Assembly (NCBI RefSeq): GCF_021395205.1
Contig: NZ_JAJVCS010000002.1
Location: 62,001-126,000, forward strand
Origin: Polynucleobacter sp. IMCC 30228
GTDB taxonomy: Bacteria > Pseudomonadota > Gammaproteobacteria > Burkholderiales > Burkholderiaceae
Length of the DNA: 64,000 nt
Direction of reading: 5' to 3'
Part shown: positions 1 through 8,182 of the stretch, one piece after another
How positions within the stretch are numbered: position 1 is the first letter of the stretch
Layout: each line of letters opens with the position of its first letter
Notes under the pieces: generated by a model
The model's input: only the letters and a program-made list of their open reading frames with translations
Database searches by the model: none
Told to the model about the DNA's origin: nothing
Made by a program: the position numbers and the translations under genes

Positions 1-597
1 TCTAAACGCGTCTTCACCGGTTTCTTAATGGCCATGATTCTCGGTATTCCTTTCGGATTATTGTTAGCGATTAATCGGACGGCCTATGGAATCATGTTTC
101 CAACTTTTGAGGTATTACGTCCCATACCACCTTTGGCATGGGTGCCTGCAGCGATTATTTTCTGGCCTACTGCCGAAATGTCCATTGCATTCGTCACCTT
201 TTTAGGCGCCTTTTATACGATTGTGATTAATGTGCTTGGTGGAGCGCAATCGATTGACCAGCGTTTTTTCCAGGCTGCCCGCTCAATGGGTTCATCACAA
301 TGGGATATTTTTAAACGAATTGTCTTGCCAGCTACGGTACCCTCCATTGCGGTTGGTGCTTCAGTGGGAATGGGTATTACCTGGGAAGTAGTAGTTGCAG
401 CTGAAATGATTTCTGGCGGCGGTTCAGACGGCGGTGGTAAGGGCGGTGGGCTTGGCTTCTTTATTTGGGACTCTTATTTAGGGGGCTCGTACCAACAAAT
501 TGTAGTGGGAATGATTTCGATTGGTATTGCGGGATATTTATCAAGCTCACTAATTCGCGTCTTAGGTGATCATTTCTCAAAATGGACTCGCAGGTAA
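1..597 (+). CDS. ABC transporter permease, nitrate/sulfonate/taurine type (5' truncated)
   Basis: Inner-membrane permease of an ABC importer in the SsuC/TauC/NrtB family. The frame is open from base 1, so the gene begins before the window and the N-terminal membrane segments are missing. The cytoplasmic EAA-type loop that docks the ATPase is visible (QAARSMGSSQ, then an LP about 12 residues later). PIPPLAWVP is typical of this family. A glycine-rich stretch (GGGSDGGGKGGG) lies between the last membrane segments, where relatives have a short loop ending GFFIW; this expansion is unusual. The ATPase gene follows directly, and a PanB-like gene, a TauE permease and sulfite dehydrogenase genes lie downstream, so a sulfonate-like substrate is inferred. 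The substrate-binding protein is probably upstream of the window. Confidence 0.85.
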   Translation, partial: SKRVFTGFLMAMILGIPFGLLLAINRTAYGIMFPTFEVLRPIPPLAWVPAAIIFWPTAEMSIAFVTFLGAFYTIVINVLGGAQSIDQRFFQAARSMGSSQWDIFKRIVLPATVPSIAVGASVGMGITWEVVVAAEMISGGGSDGGGKGGGLGFFIWDSYLGGSYQQIVVGMISIGIAGYLSSSLIRVLGDHFSKWTRR

Positions 598-612
598 TTG
601 GGTGCTAACGCT

Positions 613-1485
613 ATGACAAATATCAATATGAAAAATAAAGCTACAGGCGAAATTGTGCTCAAGTCAGTGAGTAAATCTTATGGCTACGGTGACAGCCTTA
701 AAGAAGTGATTAAAGATTGCTCGCTCACTATTGAGTCTGGAAAGTTAACGGTCATGATTGGCCCTTCAGGATGCGGTAAAAGTACCCTAATTCGTTTGTT
801 AGCGGGCTTTGAAAAACCAACTAGCGGCGCTTTAACTATAGATGGCAAGTCGATTACTGGGCCAGGCAAAGATCGCTTAGTGGTATTTCAAGAATCGGCT
901 TTATTTCCTTGGCAAACTACCGCAGATAATATTATGTTTGGTCCGATTGCGCGGGGTGAAAATACCAAAGAATCGCGCGATTTGGCCGGCTTTTTGTTAA
1001 ATAAAGTAGGCTTAAGTCAATTTAAAGCAAAATTTCCAAATCAATTATCGGGTGGCATGCAAAGGCGTTGTGAATTAGCGCGGGCTTTGGTTAATTTACC
1101 CGAGGTGATGGTGCTCGACGAACCATTTCGTGGTTTAGATGAAATGAGTAAAGAGTTAATGTGGGAATACTATGCAAATTTGTATGAAGAAAATCGACAT
1201 ACAAATTTTTTTGTCACTACCGATATTGACGAAGCTATTTTTTTGGCTGATCGCTTAATCATTATGACAAATATTCCTACTCAAGTAGCGCACGTTATCG
1301 AGGTTGATATTCCTAGGCCTAGAAGGCTAAAAAGCTTATTCGAGCTAGACCGTGCAAATGAAATAAAAATGGAAGCCTTAAAGATTTTGCATACTGAGGC
1401 AATGAAATCATTTAAGAGTGGAAGTAAGGCGGCTGCAGATTTTATTGACGCCTATTCAAAACGGGTTGAGCCGCTTGCGTCTTAA
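613..1485 (+). CDS. ABC transporter ATP-binding protein, nitrate/sulfonate/taurine type
   Basis: Cytoplasmic ATPase that powers the permease encoded just before it. Walker A (GPSGCGKST), the Q-loop (VVFQESALFPW), a signature reading LSGGM, Walker B (VMVLDEPF) and the D-loop are all present, so it should be active. I chose the ATG at 613. A TTG at 598, immediately after the permease stop, is also possible and adds five residues. The Q-loop and the ALFPW segment are characteristic of the TauB/SsuB/NrtD group. The C-terminal part after the switch region runs to about 290 residues, slightly longer than a minimal ATPase. The substrate is inferred only from the neighbours. Confidence 0.85.
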   Translation: MTNINMKNKATGEIVLKSVSKSYGYGDSLKEVIKDCSLTIESGKLTVMIGPSGCGKSTLIRLLAGFEKPTSGALTIDGKSITGPGKDRLVVFQESALFPWQTTADNIMFGPIARGENTKESRDLAGFLLNKVGLSQFKAKFPNQLSGGMQRRCELARALVNLPEVMVLDEPFRGLDEMSKELMWEYYANLYEENRHTNFFVTTDIDEAIFLADRLIIMTNIPTQVAHVIEVDIPRPRRLKSLFELDRANEIKMEALKILHTEAMKSFKSGSKAAADFIDAYSKRVEPLAS

Positions 1486-1530
1486 TTTTATAGTGTGGTT
1501 TGTAATTTATGTTAATGAGGAGATTTAGAA

Positions 1531-2397
1531 ATGTCTGATACACCAGTAAAAAGAAAAAAAATGACCATTCCGATGTTGAATGCGAAGAAAAAGAATAAAG
1601 AGCCGATCGTTCAGCTTGCAGTTTATGACTATGAGAATGCCATCATTGCCGATCGTTTAGGTATTGATATTCTTTGTGTTAGTGATACTGGTGGCATGGT
1701 GCTATTTGGCCATGAATCAACCACTTCAGTGTCATTTGAAGAAGTCATGTTTATGGCTCAAGCAGTAAAGCGTGGCTCGCAATATGGTTTACGCATGGTT
1801 GATATGCCCTACATGAGTTTTCATCTTTCCGAGCAACAGGCTGTTGATAATGCTGCTCAATATGTTGCAAAAGCTGGTGCCGAAGTGATGAAGTGCGAAG
1901 GCAATATTCATCACGCCCGCAATATTGAAGCAATTATTAAAGCTGGTATCCCTGTGCAAGGCCATATCGGTATTTGCCCAATGAGAATGCCTCAATTAGG
2001 CGGTTTCGTTGCCCAAGGTAAAACAGCACAACGCGCTAAGGAATTGGTTGAAGATGCACAGGCATTCGTCGACGCCGGTTGCTTCTCAATCATGACGGAA
2101 GTTTGTACTTCAGAAGTAAGTCAGTATTTGGCTGAAACGTTAGATGTGCCAGTCATTAGTCTGGGTTCCGGAAGCACCTCGGACGGCGTGCATATTATTG
2201 GTTCTGATTTATTCCATCTATATGAAAAGCATGTACCACGCCATTCTAAAATTTATTGTGATTTAGTGCCTATTTTAGAAAAAGGCTATACCGAATATAT
2301 GCATGACGTTAAAACTCGTCAATATCCCGGTAAAGAGCATACCGTTTTTATGAGTCCAGAAGAGTTGGATAAATTTAAAAAACTGGTTAATTGGTAA
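1531..2397 (+). CDS. PanB-like (ketopantoate hydroxymethyltransferase family) enzyme
   Basis: TIM-barrel enzyme of the PanB branch of the PEP mutase/isocitrate lyase superfamily, 288 residues. PanB transfers a hydroxymethyl group from methylene-tetrahydrofolate to a 2-oxo acid. The metal and catalytic positions of PanB appear kept: Asp52 (VSDTGG), Asp91 (MVDMPYMSF), Glu123 (MKCEG) and Glu190 (MTEV). The usual GDS motif is changed to SDTGG, and the N-terminus carries a lysine-rich extension. A good ribosome site (AGGAGA) precedes the ATG. The setting, between an ABC importer and a TauE permease with a second folate-type enzyme nearby, argues against ordinary pantothenate synthesis. It may instead add or remove a one-carbon unit on the imported compound. 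That role is inferred. Confidence 0.7.
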   Translation: MSDTPVKRKKMTIPMLNAKKKNKEPIVQLAVYDYENAIIADRLGIDILCVSDTGGMVLFGHESTTSVSFEEVMFMAQAVKRGSQYGLRMVDMPYMSFHLSEQQAVDNAAQYVAKAGAEVMKCEGNIHHARNIEAIIKAGIPVQGHIGICPMRMPQLGGFVAQGKTAQRAKELVEDAQAFVDAGCFSIMTEVCTSEVSQYLAETLDVPVISLGSGSTSDGVHIIGSDLFHLYEKHVPRHSKIYCDLVPILEKGYTEYMHDVKTRQYPGKEHTVFMSPEELDKFKKLVNW

Positions 2398-2426
2398 GCG
2401 TTTTACTCAGAATTTTGAGATGCTAT

Positions 2427-2454
2427 AAATAGAGGGCTGTAAGGCCCTCTATTT
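2427..2454 (+). terminator. Hairpin between PanB-like gene and TauE gene
   Basis: A perfect 11-bp inverted repeat (AAATAGAGGGC / GCCCTCTATTT) with a 6-base loop. The right arm ends in ATTT rather than a clean T tract, so it may be a partial terminator or an mRNA-stabilising hairpin between two genes of one operon. The ribosome site of the next gene follows within a few bases. Confidence 0.6.
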
Positions 2455-2470
2455 ATTTAAGGAGATCGAA

Positions 2471-3229
2471 CTGGGATTATTTTTATTAGCCACAACTGCA
2501 TTATTGGCGGGAACATTTATTGGTGCGGTGGGTGTGGGTGGGGTACTTTTGATTCCAGCCCTAATTGCATTTGCTGGCTTAGATATTCATCAGGCTAGCG
2601 CTTCAGCGCTTATCACCTTTATCTTTACCGGCGCTTTAGGTACTTATTTATTTCAAAGACGGGGTTCAATTAATTGGCGGATGTCGGTACCAGTGTGCCT
2701 CGGTACATTAATAGCTAGTTATTTGGGTGCCGAAGTGAATGCTATTACAGGCGATCATTTACTAATTGGCATTATTGGTTTGTTGGTTATTGCGGCCGGT
2801 GTCTGGGCATTAACGGCGCCCATTTCATCAGACCTTGCAGGCAACTCGGCTTCTCAGGTATTGACAATTAAAAAAACAGTTGTACTAATACTAGTTGGTT
2901 TAATTGCCGGATTTGGTTCAGGTCTTTCTGGAGCTGGCGGCCCACTATTTTTTGTACCCTTGATGCTAGTCTTAAAATTTAGTCCGCTGCTGATTATTGG
3001 TATTGCCCAAGTGATTCAGATTATTGGTTCAAGCTCAGGATCGGTGGCGAACATTCTTAATAGTGCGGTTGATTTTAAAATTGTCGCCTTTATCTTGCCG
3101 TTTGAATTAATTGGAATCTGGATTGGCGTCATCATTGCTCATCGTGTTCGCGTTGATCGCTTAAAGAAGGTGGCAGCTTGGTTATGTATTTTGGTAGGCA
3201 TTTATATGACAGTCAACTCCTTGGTTTAG
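2471..3229 (+). CDS. TauE/SafE-family sulfite/sulfonate permease
   Basis: Multi-spanning inner-membrane protein of the TauE/SafE family (DUF81), members of which export sulfite or move sulfoacetate and similar anions. It has two homologous halves, with the glycine-rich motifs GAVGVGG near the start and GFGSGLSGAGGPLF mid-protein. I chose a CTG start at 2471 because AAGGAG lies six bases before it and the resulting LGLFLLAT segment completes the first membrane helix. The first standard alternative is a TTG at 2504, which would remove half of that helix. The gene sits before the GcvT-like gene (one base gap) and upstream of soxC, so export of sulfite released by catabolism is the likeliest job (inference). 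Confidence 0.8.
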   Translation: MGLFLLATTALLAGTFIGAVGVGGVLLIPALIAFAGLDIHQASASALITFIFTGALGTYLFQRRGSINWRMSVPVCLGTLIASYLGAEVNAITGDHLLIGIIGLLVIAAGVWALTAPISSDLAGNSASQVLTIKKTVVLILVGLIAGFGSGLSGAGGPLFFVPLMLVLKFSPLLIIGIAQVIQIIGSSSGSVANILNSAVDFKIVAFILPFELIGIWIGVIIAHRVRVDRLKKVAAWLCILVGIYMTVNSLV

Positions 3230-3230
3230 T

Positions 3231-4307
3231 GTGATGCAGTCATCGTCGCTAAGTGATTATTTTGCGCAGCGAAAAATTCCTTTATTGGCACTCGGCCCTA
3301 GTCTTCTTTTGCCAGCTGAATTTTCATCGGTTGAGCAAGAATACTGGGCAGTAAGAAGATCAGTTGGTATTTTTGATTTTTCTTTTATGAGTACAGTTGA
3401 GTTAGTGGGTAGTGATGCTCTTGCCTTGCTTAAGCTAATTCAAAACCGTGATTGCGAGAAATTGGCGATTGGTAAAATTGCCTACAGCATGTTGTTAAAT
3501 GAAAATGGTGAAGTTTGGTTAGATGCCACTGTTTGGCGACTGGGCCCTGAACATTTTTATTTAATTACCGGCAGTGCCATTTTGTCTTTTTTGTTGGCTG
3601 CCGCAAGACCTTATAGCAATTTGCGCTTGCTAGAAATTTCAGATCAATATCAAGTCATTGCCGTGCAAGGACGGCATAGTAGCGCCTTATTGGAGACTGT
3701 TTTGGGGCTTAAGGCTAGTGATTTACCACAATATTTTGCTTTTAATCGGCCACTTCGCTACCCCTCATTATTGATTGCGCGTCTAGGGTATACCGGTGAA
3801 CTAGGTTATGAGTTATTAGTGCCTCGCGCAGAGGCTATTACTCTGTGGCAGCAATTACAGGCTATAGCTACTTTACCTGCCTTAGAATGTGGTTTTCTAG
3901 CCGCTAATATCTTGCGTATTGAAGCGGGCTTTATTTTATTTAGCAATGAATTAACTAAGCCACGCACACTTGCAGCCCTCGGAAAATTATTTGGCGCCGC
4001 AAGCGAGAGTGGGGCAGCAGGCTTGCAAACCAAACTCGTGGGTTTGCATTTTCCGCAGAGCGCTAAGGCGATAAATAGTGAGGTAAATTTCGACCGTGAT
4101 TTAGGTCAAAAAATCGAGCTGACTAGTCACGCTTTTTCCCCTCAATTGGGATATGAAATTGGGCTCGGTTTTAGCTCTCAAGCAGTCTTAGTAGATGGGC
4201 CCCTGAACCCTCAAGCACGCCATGTTGCAGTGCTCCCTGGGGGCAGCAATTTAGGCCCTGTTTATATAGAAAAATTACCCTTTTCTGGCCTGTGTGCAAA
4301 GACCTAA
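3231..4307 (+). CDS. GcvT-like folate-dependent aminomethyl/methyltransferase family protein
   Basis: Cytoplasmic protein of 358 residues in the GcvT/DmdA/sarcosine-oxidase C-domain fold. Members move a one-carbon group from an N-, O- or S-linked substrate to tetrahydrofolate. Recognisable parts are the N-terminal segment VRRSVGIFDFSFM, the folate-site region NENGEVWLDA with Asp98 near the catalytic acidic position, and GYTGELGYELLVP around residue 187. The glycine-cleavage H and P proteins are absent, so this is not a standard gcv operon. The YgfZ signature (KGCYTGQE type) is also absent. The start is GTG 3231 or ATG 3234, one base after the TauE gene. Together with the PanB-like protein it suggests folate-linked one-carbon chemistry on the imported substrate. 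The exact reaction is unknown. Confidence 0.65.
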   Translation: MMQSSSLSDYFAQRKIPLLALGPSLLLPAEFSSVEQEYWAVRRSVGIFDFSFMSTVELVGSDALALLKLIQNRDCEKLAIGKIAYSMLLNENGEVWLDATVWRLGPEHFYLITGSAILSFLLAAARPYSNLRLLEISDQYQVIAVQGRHSSALLETVLGLKASDLPQYFAFNRPLRYPSLLIARLGYTGELGYELLVPRAEAITLWQQLQAIATLPALECGFLAANILRIEAGFILFSNELTKPRTLAALGKLFGAASESGAAGLQTKLVGLHFPQSAKAINSEVNFDRDLGQKIELTSHAFSPQLGYEIGLGFSSQAVLVDGPLNPQARHVAVLPGGSNLGPVYIEKLPFSGLCAKT

Positions 4308-4325
4308 AATAAGCCCTTCAGCTAA

Positions 4326-4383
4326 TTTATCTATTTCTTTATCGTTTGATAGATAAGGGTAAATACTTAAGGGATTTATCTAT
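4326..4383. repeat. Three-copy TTATCTAT repeat upstream of soxC
   Basis: TTATCTAT occurs at 4327-4334, inverted as ATAGATAA at 4349-4356, and again in direct orientation at 4376-4383. The middle copy can pair with either flank, giving two mutually exclusive hairpins in RNA or paired operators in DNA. The unit lies between the GcvT-like stop and the soxC start. Confidence 0.6.
4355..4366 (+). promoter_or_regulatory. Candidate operator motif AAGGGTAAATAC upstream of soxC
   Basis: The same 12 bases occur inverted at 16,962-16,973, and a one-base variant (AAGGGTATATAC) occurs at 26,081-26,092. All three lie upstream of catabolic genes. The site sits about 95 bases before the chosen soxC start. 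A common regulator is possible, but none is assigned. Confidence 0.4.
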
Positions 4384-4459
4384 GTATAAATAAGCCTAAT
4401 CGGGCTATCCTAATCTACACAAATAAGTGTATTTAAATAAAATTAAAGAGGAGCGTAGA

Positions 4460-5776
4460 TTGAAAGAATCGGAAAAGATGCAGGCCATAGTGGCGGCTTC
4501 GCAAAAAGAACTCCAAGCCTCTACCTCAATGTCGCAGGAAGTTACACGACGATCATTTTTACGCCAAACGGTTGCGCTGGCTGGGGGAGCAGGAACCCTA
4601 GGAATGGCCAGCACTGCAGTCTTGGCAGACCCATTACCCATACCTGCCTCCAATCAAACTATGGGCGCACCCTTAGTAGCTGCTTACGGTATGCCATCGA
4701 AATATGAAGCGAATGTGATTCGGCGTCGCTCCGATGTTTTGGTTAATAAGCAAACCTTGTCGGACTGGAGTATGACGCCACTGCAATCTACGCCAGGCAT
4801 TGTCACTCCTAACGGATTATTTTACGAGCGTCACCACAATGGGGTGCCTGATATTAATCCAGATACCCATAAATTAGTGGTACATGGCATGGTGAGCAAG
4901 CCACTGGTATTAACCATGTCTGATTTAATGCGTTATCCAACTGTTACCAAATTTTATTTTATGGAGTGTTCCGGTAATGGCTTAACCGATTGGCTTAAGC
5001 CCGCTTCGAAAACAGTTCAACAAACTCATGGTTTACTCTCTTGCGCGCAATGGACTGGCGTGCCGCTTTCGTGGGTGCTCGATGAGGCTGGCATTGATCC
5101 CAAGGCTACTTGGATTGTGGCAGAGGGAGCCGATGCTTCAGGCCACTTGCGTAGTTTGCCCCTAGATCGCATTATTGATGAGGCCATGTTGGCTTATGCC
5201 ATGAATGGCGAAATGCTGCGCAGTGAAAATGGATTTCCTTTGCGCTTAATGATTCCGGGTTGGGAAGGTAACGTCAGCATTAAATGGCTGCGCCGTATTA
5301 AAGCGGGCACAGAGCCTTGGCATGTGCGCGGCGAAACTGCTCGCTATACCGATCCAATGCCAGATGGCAAATGGCGTAAGTTTAGTTTTGAGATGGAAGC
5401 TAAATCAGTCATCACTAACCCATCGGGAAGTATGAAGATTAAGCCGGGATATAACGAAATTACCGGCTTTGCTTGGTCTGGTAAGGGCAAGATTGCTGCG
5501 GTTGACGTTTCAGTTGATGGTGGTAAAAATTGGCAACAAGCTCGCTTGGAAGAGCCCGTAATTGATAAGTGCCTAACGCGATTTAACTTCAACTGGAATT
5601 GGCAGGGTGGCCCTGCGGTTATTGCTAGCCGCGCGGTTGATAGCACTGGATATGTGCAGCCGACTGTTGATGATATAAAAAAGGTACGTGCAATTACAGG
5701 CTTTGTACAACATCACAATGGCATTTTCCCATGGAATGTCAGCGCAAATGGGGAGGTGACAAATGGCATTGGTTAA
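4460..5776 (+). CDS. soxC: SoxC-type sulfite dehydrogenase, molybdopterin subunit
   Basis: Periplasmic molybdenum enzyme of the sulfite oxidase family, most like SoxC, which oxidises sulfite or sulfane sulfur and passes electrons to a cytochrome c partner. The N-terminus carries a twin-arginine signal (TRRSFLRQ, Arg30-Arg31) followed by a hydrophobic stretch and an AXA-like site. The molybdopterin domain contains FMECSGNG with Cys170 as the expected Mo ligand. A C-terminal Mo-co dimerisation domain follows. I chose TTG 4460 because AGAGGAG lies six bases upstream; GTG 4427 and ATG 4478 are alternatives. The cytochrome gene overlaps its end by 14 bases. No soxXYZAB genes are visible, so it probably detoxifies sulfite made by sulfonate cleavage. 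Confidence 0.88.
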   Translation: MKESEKMQAIVAASQKELQASTSMSQEVTRRSFLRQTVALAGGAGTLGMASTAVLADPLPIPASNQTMGAPLVAAYGMPSKYEANVIRRRSDVLVNKQTLSDWSMTPLQSTPGIVTPNGLFYERHHNGVPDINPDTHKLVVHGMVSKPLVLTMSDLMRYPTVTKFYFMECSGNGLTDWLKPASKTVQQTHGLLSCAQWTGVPLSWVLDEAGIDPKATWIVAEGADASGHLRSLPLDRIIDEAMLAYAMNGEMLRSENGFPLRLMIPGWEGNVSIKWLRRIKAGTEPWHVRGETARYTDPMPDGKWRKFSFEMEAKSVITNPSGSMKIKPGYNEITGFAWSGKGKIAAVDVSVDGGKNWQQARLEEPVIDKCLTRFNFNWNWQGGPAVIASRAVDSTGYVQPTVDDIKKVRAITGFVQHHNGIFPWNVSANGEVTNGIG

Positions 5777-6356
5777 AAAAATAATAATAATTACAGCAGG
5801 CTTAACTTTATTGGCGGCTTGTTCAACAGCGCAAAATACGGCGCCTAAAAATACCTCTGGGGCTGCTTTTGGTAAGCCTATTGCAGAGAAAGATCTGCAG
5901 GCTTGGAATATTGATATTCGCACCCAAGATGGTCAGGGGTTGCCAGCCGGACAAGGGAATGCTGTAGTGGGGGAAAAAGTGTATAACGCCAAGTGCGCTT
6001 CGTGCCACGGACCTGATGCTAAGGGCGGCCCAGTATTTGGCCCGATGGTTGGTGGTATTGGTTCGTTTAAGACCAATGCACGCGTTCTAACTCCAGGCAG
6101 TATGTATCCCTATGCACCGATCTTATTTGATTACGTGCGGCGAGCAATGCCGATGGATAAGCCACAGTCTTTAACAAATGATGAAGTATATGCACTGTCA
6201 GCCTATATCCTGAATTTAAATGGCTTAGTGGGTAAAACGGATGAAATGAATAGCAAGACTTTGGCAGCAGTAAAGATGCCTAATCGCGATGGCTTTATGG
6301 TTGATGATCGGCCTGATACCAATGCAGTGCGTTGCATGACCAACTGCAAGCCATGA
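5763..6356 (+). CDS. SoxD-like c-type cytochrome lipoprotein, sulfite dehydrogenase electron acceptor
   Basis: Electron-accepting partner of the preceding molybdopterin subunit. The N-terminal signal ends in a lipobox (LLAAC, Cys20), so the protein is probably membrane-anchored on the periplasmic side. One haem c site (CASCH, residues 78-82) is present, with a conserved Met in RRAMPMD as likely distal ligand. It is 197 residues, shorter than the two-domain SoxD proteins, and has a single haem. AGGTG lies just before the ATG, and the gene overlaps soxC by 14 bases, so translation is probably coupled. A strong hairpin follows the gene. Confidence 0.85.
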   Translation: MALVKKIIIITAGLTLLAACSTAQNTAPKNTSGAAFGKPIAEKDLQAWNIDIRTQDGQGLPAGQGNAVVGEKVYNAKCASCHGPDAKGGPVFGPMVGGIGSFKTNARVLTPGSMYPYAPILFDYVRRAMPMDKPQSLTNDEVYALSAYILNLNGLVGKTDEMNSKTLAAVKMPNRDGFMVDDRPDTNAVRCMTNCKP

Positions 6357-6375
6357 AGTCTTGATGCGGGAAATG

Positions 6376-6401
6376 AAAAATCGCCTGCGGGCGATTTTTT
6401 T
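6376..6401. terminator. Bidirectional intrinsic terminator
   Basis: A 10-bp perfect stem (AAAAATCGCC / GGCGATTTTT) with a TGCG loop, followed by T residues on the plus strand and by A residues upstream that serve the minus strand. It separates the soxC operon from the convergent phosphotransacetylase gene. Confidence 0.9.
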
Positions 6402-7314
6402 ATGGCTGTGCGGTTAAGCGCAGCGCCAGAGCGGTAGACGCCACTCGAGAAAATACAGAGTCAGCGCGCGAGGTCAAAATAATCGGTACTTGTGCACCCA
6501 GAATAACGCCAGCACATTCGGCGCCCGCCATATAAATTAAGGCCTTATACAAAATATTGCCGACCTGTAAATCCGGCACCAATAAGAGATCGGGTTCTCC
6601 CGCCACAATGGATTCAATTCCTTTGGTTTTGGCGGAAAGGGCAGAGAGCGCATTATCAAAGCCAAGTGGACCTTCAATGACTGCACCAGGATAAATGGGT
6701 GTAATTTGATGGGCATCGACAATGGATTTTGCATCCAGGGTTGCTGGCATGGCAGGGTTGACAACTTCAGTGGCCGCAATGATTGCAACTTTAGCCTGAT
6801 GAATTCCCAGGCGGTCGAGCGCCTCTAGGCTACTCAATAAAATTTGCTGCTTTTGCGCTACATTCGGCGCGATATTGACGACGCAATCGCTGATACCCAG
6901 TAATTTAGGGTAGCTAGCCATCTCAAAAAGAAAAAGATGGCTGGTACGCCGTTTGGTACGTAAGCCGTCACGATCAACGATGGGACCCATTAAATCTTCG
7001 GTATGTTGTGAGCCTTTCATCAGCGCAGCAAATTCTCCTTGCTTGACCATTTGTACTGCTAATTGTGCTGCGGCAATAGGATTGTCGGGGGTGTCAATGA
7101 GACGAATATGGGTTAAATCTAAACCCACCTCTTTAGCCAATGAAGTGATGCGCTGTGCGGGGCCAAGTAAAGTGGGAAGGCATAGTTGATGCGCGAGAAG
7201 CTCACGCACAGTTTCAAGGGCTGGCAAGCTTAAGGGATAAACCACGCCCAGCGGCAAATGACTTTTGGCAGAAGCAATGAGCTGCTGCAAGCGCGGATAG
7301 GTAAAGCGACTCAT
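6400..7314 (-). CDS. Phosphate acetyl/butyryltransferase family protein
   Basis: Cytoplasmic enzyme of 304 residues in the phosphate acyltransferase (Pta/Ptb) family, which interconverts acyl phosphate plus CoA with acyl-CoA plus phosphate. Segments such as FAALMKGSQHTEDLM, RTSHLFLFEM and AGAECAGVILGAQVPIILTSRAD are typical of the short Ptb-like form. In sulfonate pathways Pta converts the acetyl phosphate made by sulfoacetaldehyde acetyltransferase (Xsc) to acetyl-CoA. That role fits the neighbouring SauS/SauT-like genes and sulfite dehydrogenase but is inferred. Its ATG overlaps the stop of the upstream IclR gene by one base, so the two are co-transcribed. Confidence 0.8.
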   Translation of the reverse strand: MSRFTYPRLQQLIASAKSHLPLGVVYPLSLPALETVRELLAHQLCLPTLLGPAQRITSLAKEVGLDLTHIRLIDTPDNPIAAAQLAVQMVKQGEFAALMKGSQHTEDLMGPIVDRDGLRTKRRTSHLFLFEMASYPKLLGISDCVVNIAPNVAQKQQILLSSLEALDRLGIHQAKVAIIAATEVVNPAMPATLDAKSIVDAHQITPIYPGAVIEGPLGFDNALSALSAKTKGIESIVAGEPDLLLVPDLQVGNILYKALIYMAGAECAGVILGAQVPIILTSRADSVFSRVASTALALRLTAQP

Positions 7315-8114
7315 TAGCTCAGGGTTTGTGAGACGCGTTGAGCCGCCTCTTGTAGTTGCGGAATATATTCCATCGCTTGATTTAGTGGCAGCCTAGCTGT
7401 GGCTGCGTGAATGGCAATTGCAGCAACCACGTCTTGGTTACTGTCGTATACGGGTACAGCAACACAAGATACGCCAATCACATATTCTTCATTATCGACC
7501 GCATAACCCGTCGTCACAATGCGCTCTAATTCAGACTCTAAAAGCGTGCGATCGGTAATCGTGCGATGGGTAAAAGGTTGTAGTGGAATATTTTGTAATA
7601 GTTGGCGGCGCTCCTCGGCGACTTTAAAGGCAAGCAGTAATTTACCGCTTGCACTGCAATGTGGAGGGAGCACTGTACCGGGAGGTAAATGTAAGCGCAG
7701 TGGCCAATCAGCCTCAACGCGGTCTAAATAAAATAACTCACCTCTACGCAATACCGCAAGGTTGCAGGTTTCGCCAACTTCAGCGACTAATTTTCTCAAT
7801 ACGCTGTGGCGAATTGCGGCCACACTATCGTGCGTAATCGTAGCAATGGCTAATTTAGCGAGGCGTTCGCCAGGGGCATAGGTTTTCCCCCCAGGTTCTC
7901 GTGAGACTAAGCCAGCTTCTTCAAAGATGGCTAAGGTGCGGTGCAAAGATGCCTTTGGCATGGCGGTAATTTGCATCAGTTGCGCCAAAGTAGCCGGTTG
8001 AGAAAGGGTGGCTAGTGCCTCCAAAATAACCACGCCCTTCAGCATGGACGAATTTTCATTGGCGGGGTCTTTTTTAATGCCCTCCACTAGGTCTGTCAGG
8101 GTCGTTTCAAACAT
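7314..8114 (-). CDS. IclR-family transcriptional regulator
   Basis: DNA-binding regulator, 266 residues. A winged helix-turn-helix lies at about 22-90 (SQPATLAQLMQIT, then SLHRTLAIFEEAGL), followed by the IclR effector domain with GETCNLAVLRRG and CSASGKLLLAF. IclR proteins sense small carboxylates. It is co-transcribed with the phosphotransacetylase and divergent from the Bug-SauS-SauT genes. It therefore occupies the place that the regulator SauR has in sulfoacetate clusters. Two palindromes in the divergent region are candidate binding sites. The effector is unknown. Confidence 0.88.
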   Translation of the reverse strand: MFETTLTDLVEGIKKDPANENSSMLKGVVILEALATLSQPATLAQLMQITAMPKASLHRTLAIFEEAGLVSREPGGKTYAPGERLAKLAIATITHDSVAAIRHSVLRKLVAEVGETCNLAVLRRGELFYLDRVEADWPLRLHLPPGTVLPPHCSASGKLLLAFKVAEERRQLLQNIPLQPFTHRTITDRTLLESELERIVTTGYAVDNEEYVIGVSCVAVPVYDSNQDVVAAIAIHAATARLPLNQAMEYIPQLQEAAQRVSQTLS

Positions 8115-8182
8115 GACTAATCAATCTCAGGAAATGGGTGAATTTGTTGATTTTAATTGAACGTTTCACTAATTAACCCATA

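Noticed and set aside
1531..2397. Calling this gene panB for pantothenate synthesis
   Set aside because: The catalytic acids fit the family, but the altered GDS motif, Lys-rich extension and catabolic neighbourhood make the standard role doubtful; kept as PanB-like.
3231..4307. Calling this gene ygfZ or gcvT
   Set aside because: No KGCYTGQE-type motif for YgfZ and no gcvH/gcvP neighbours for GcvT.
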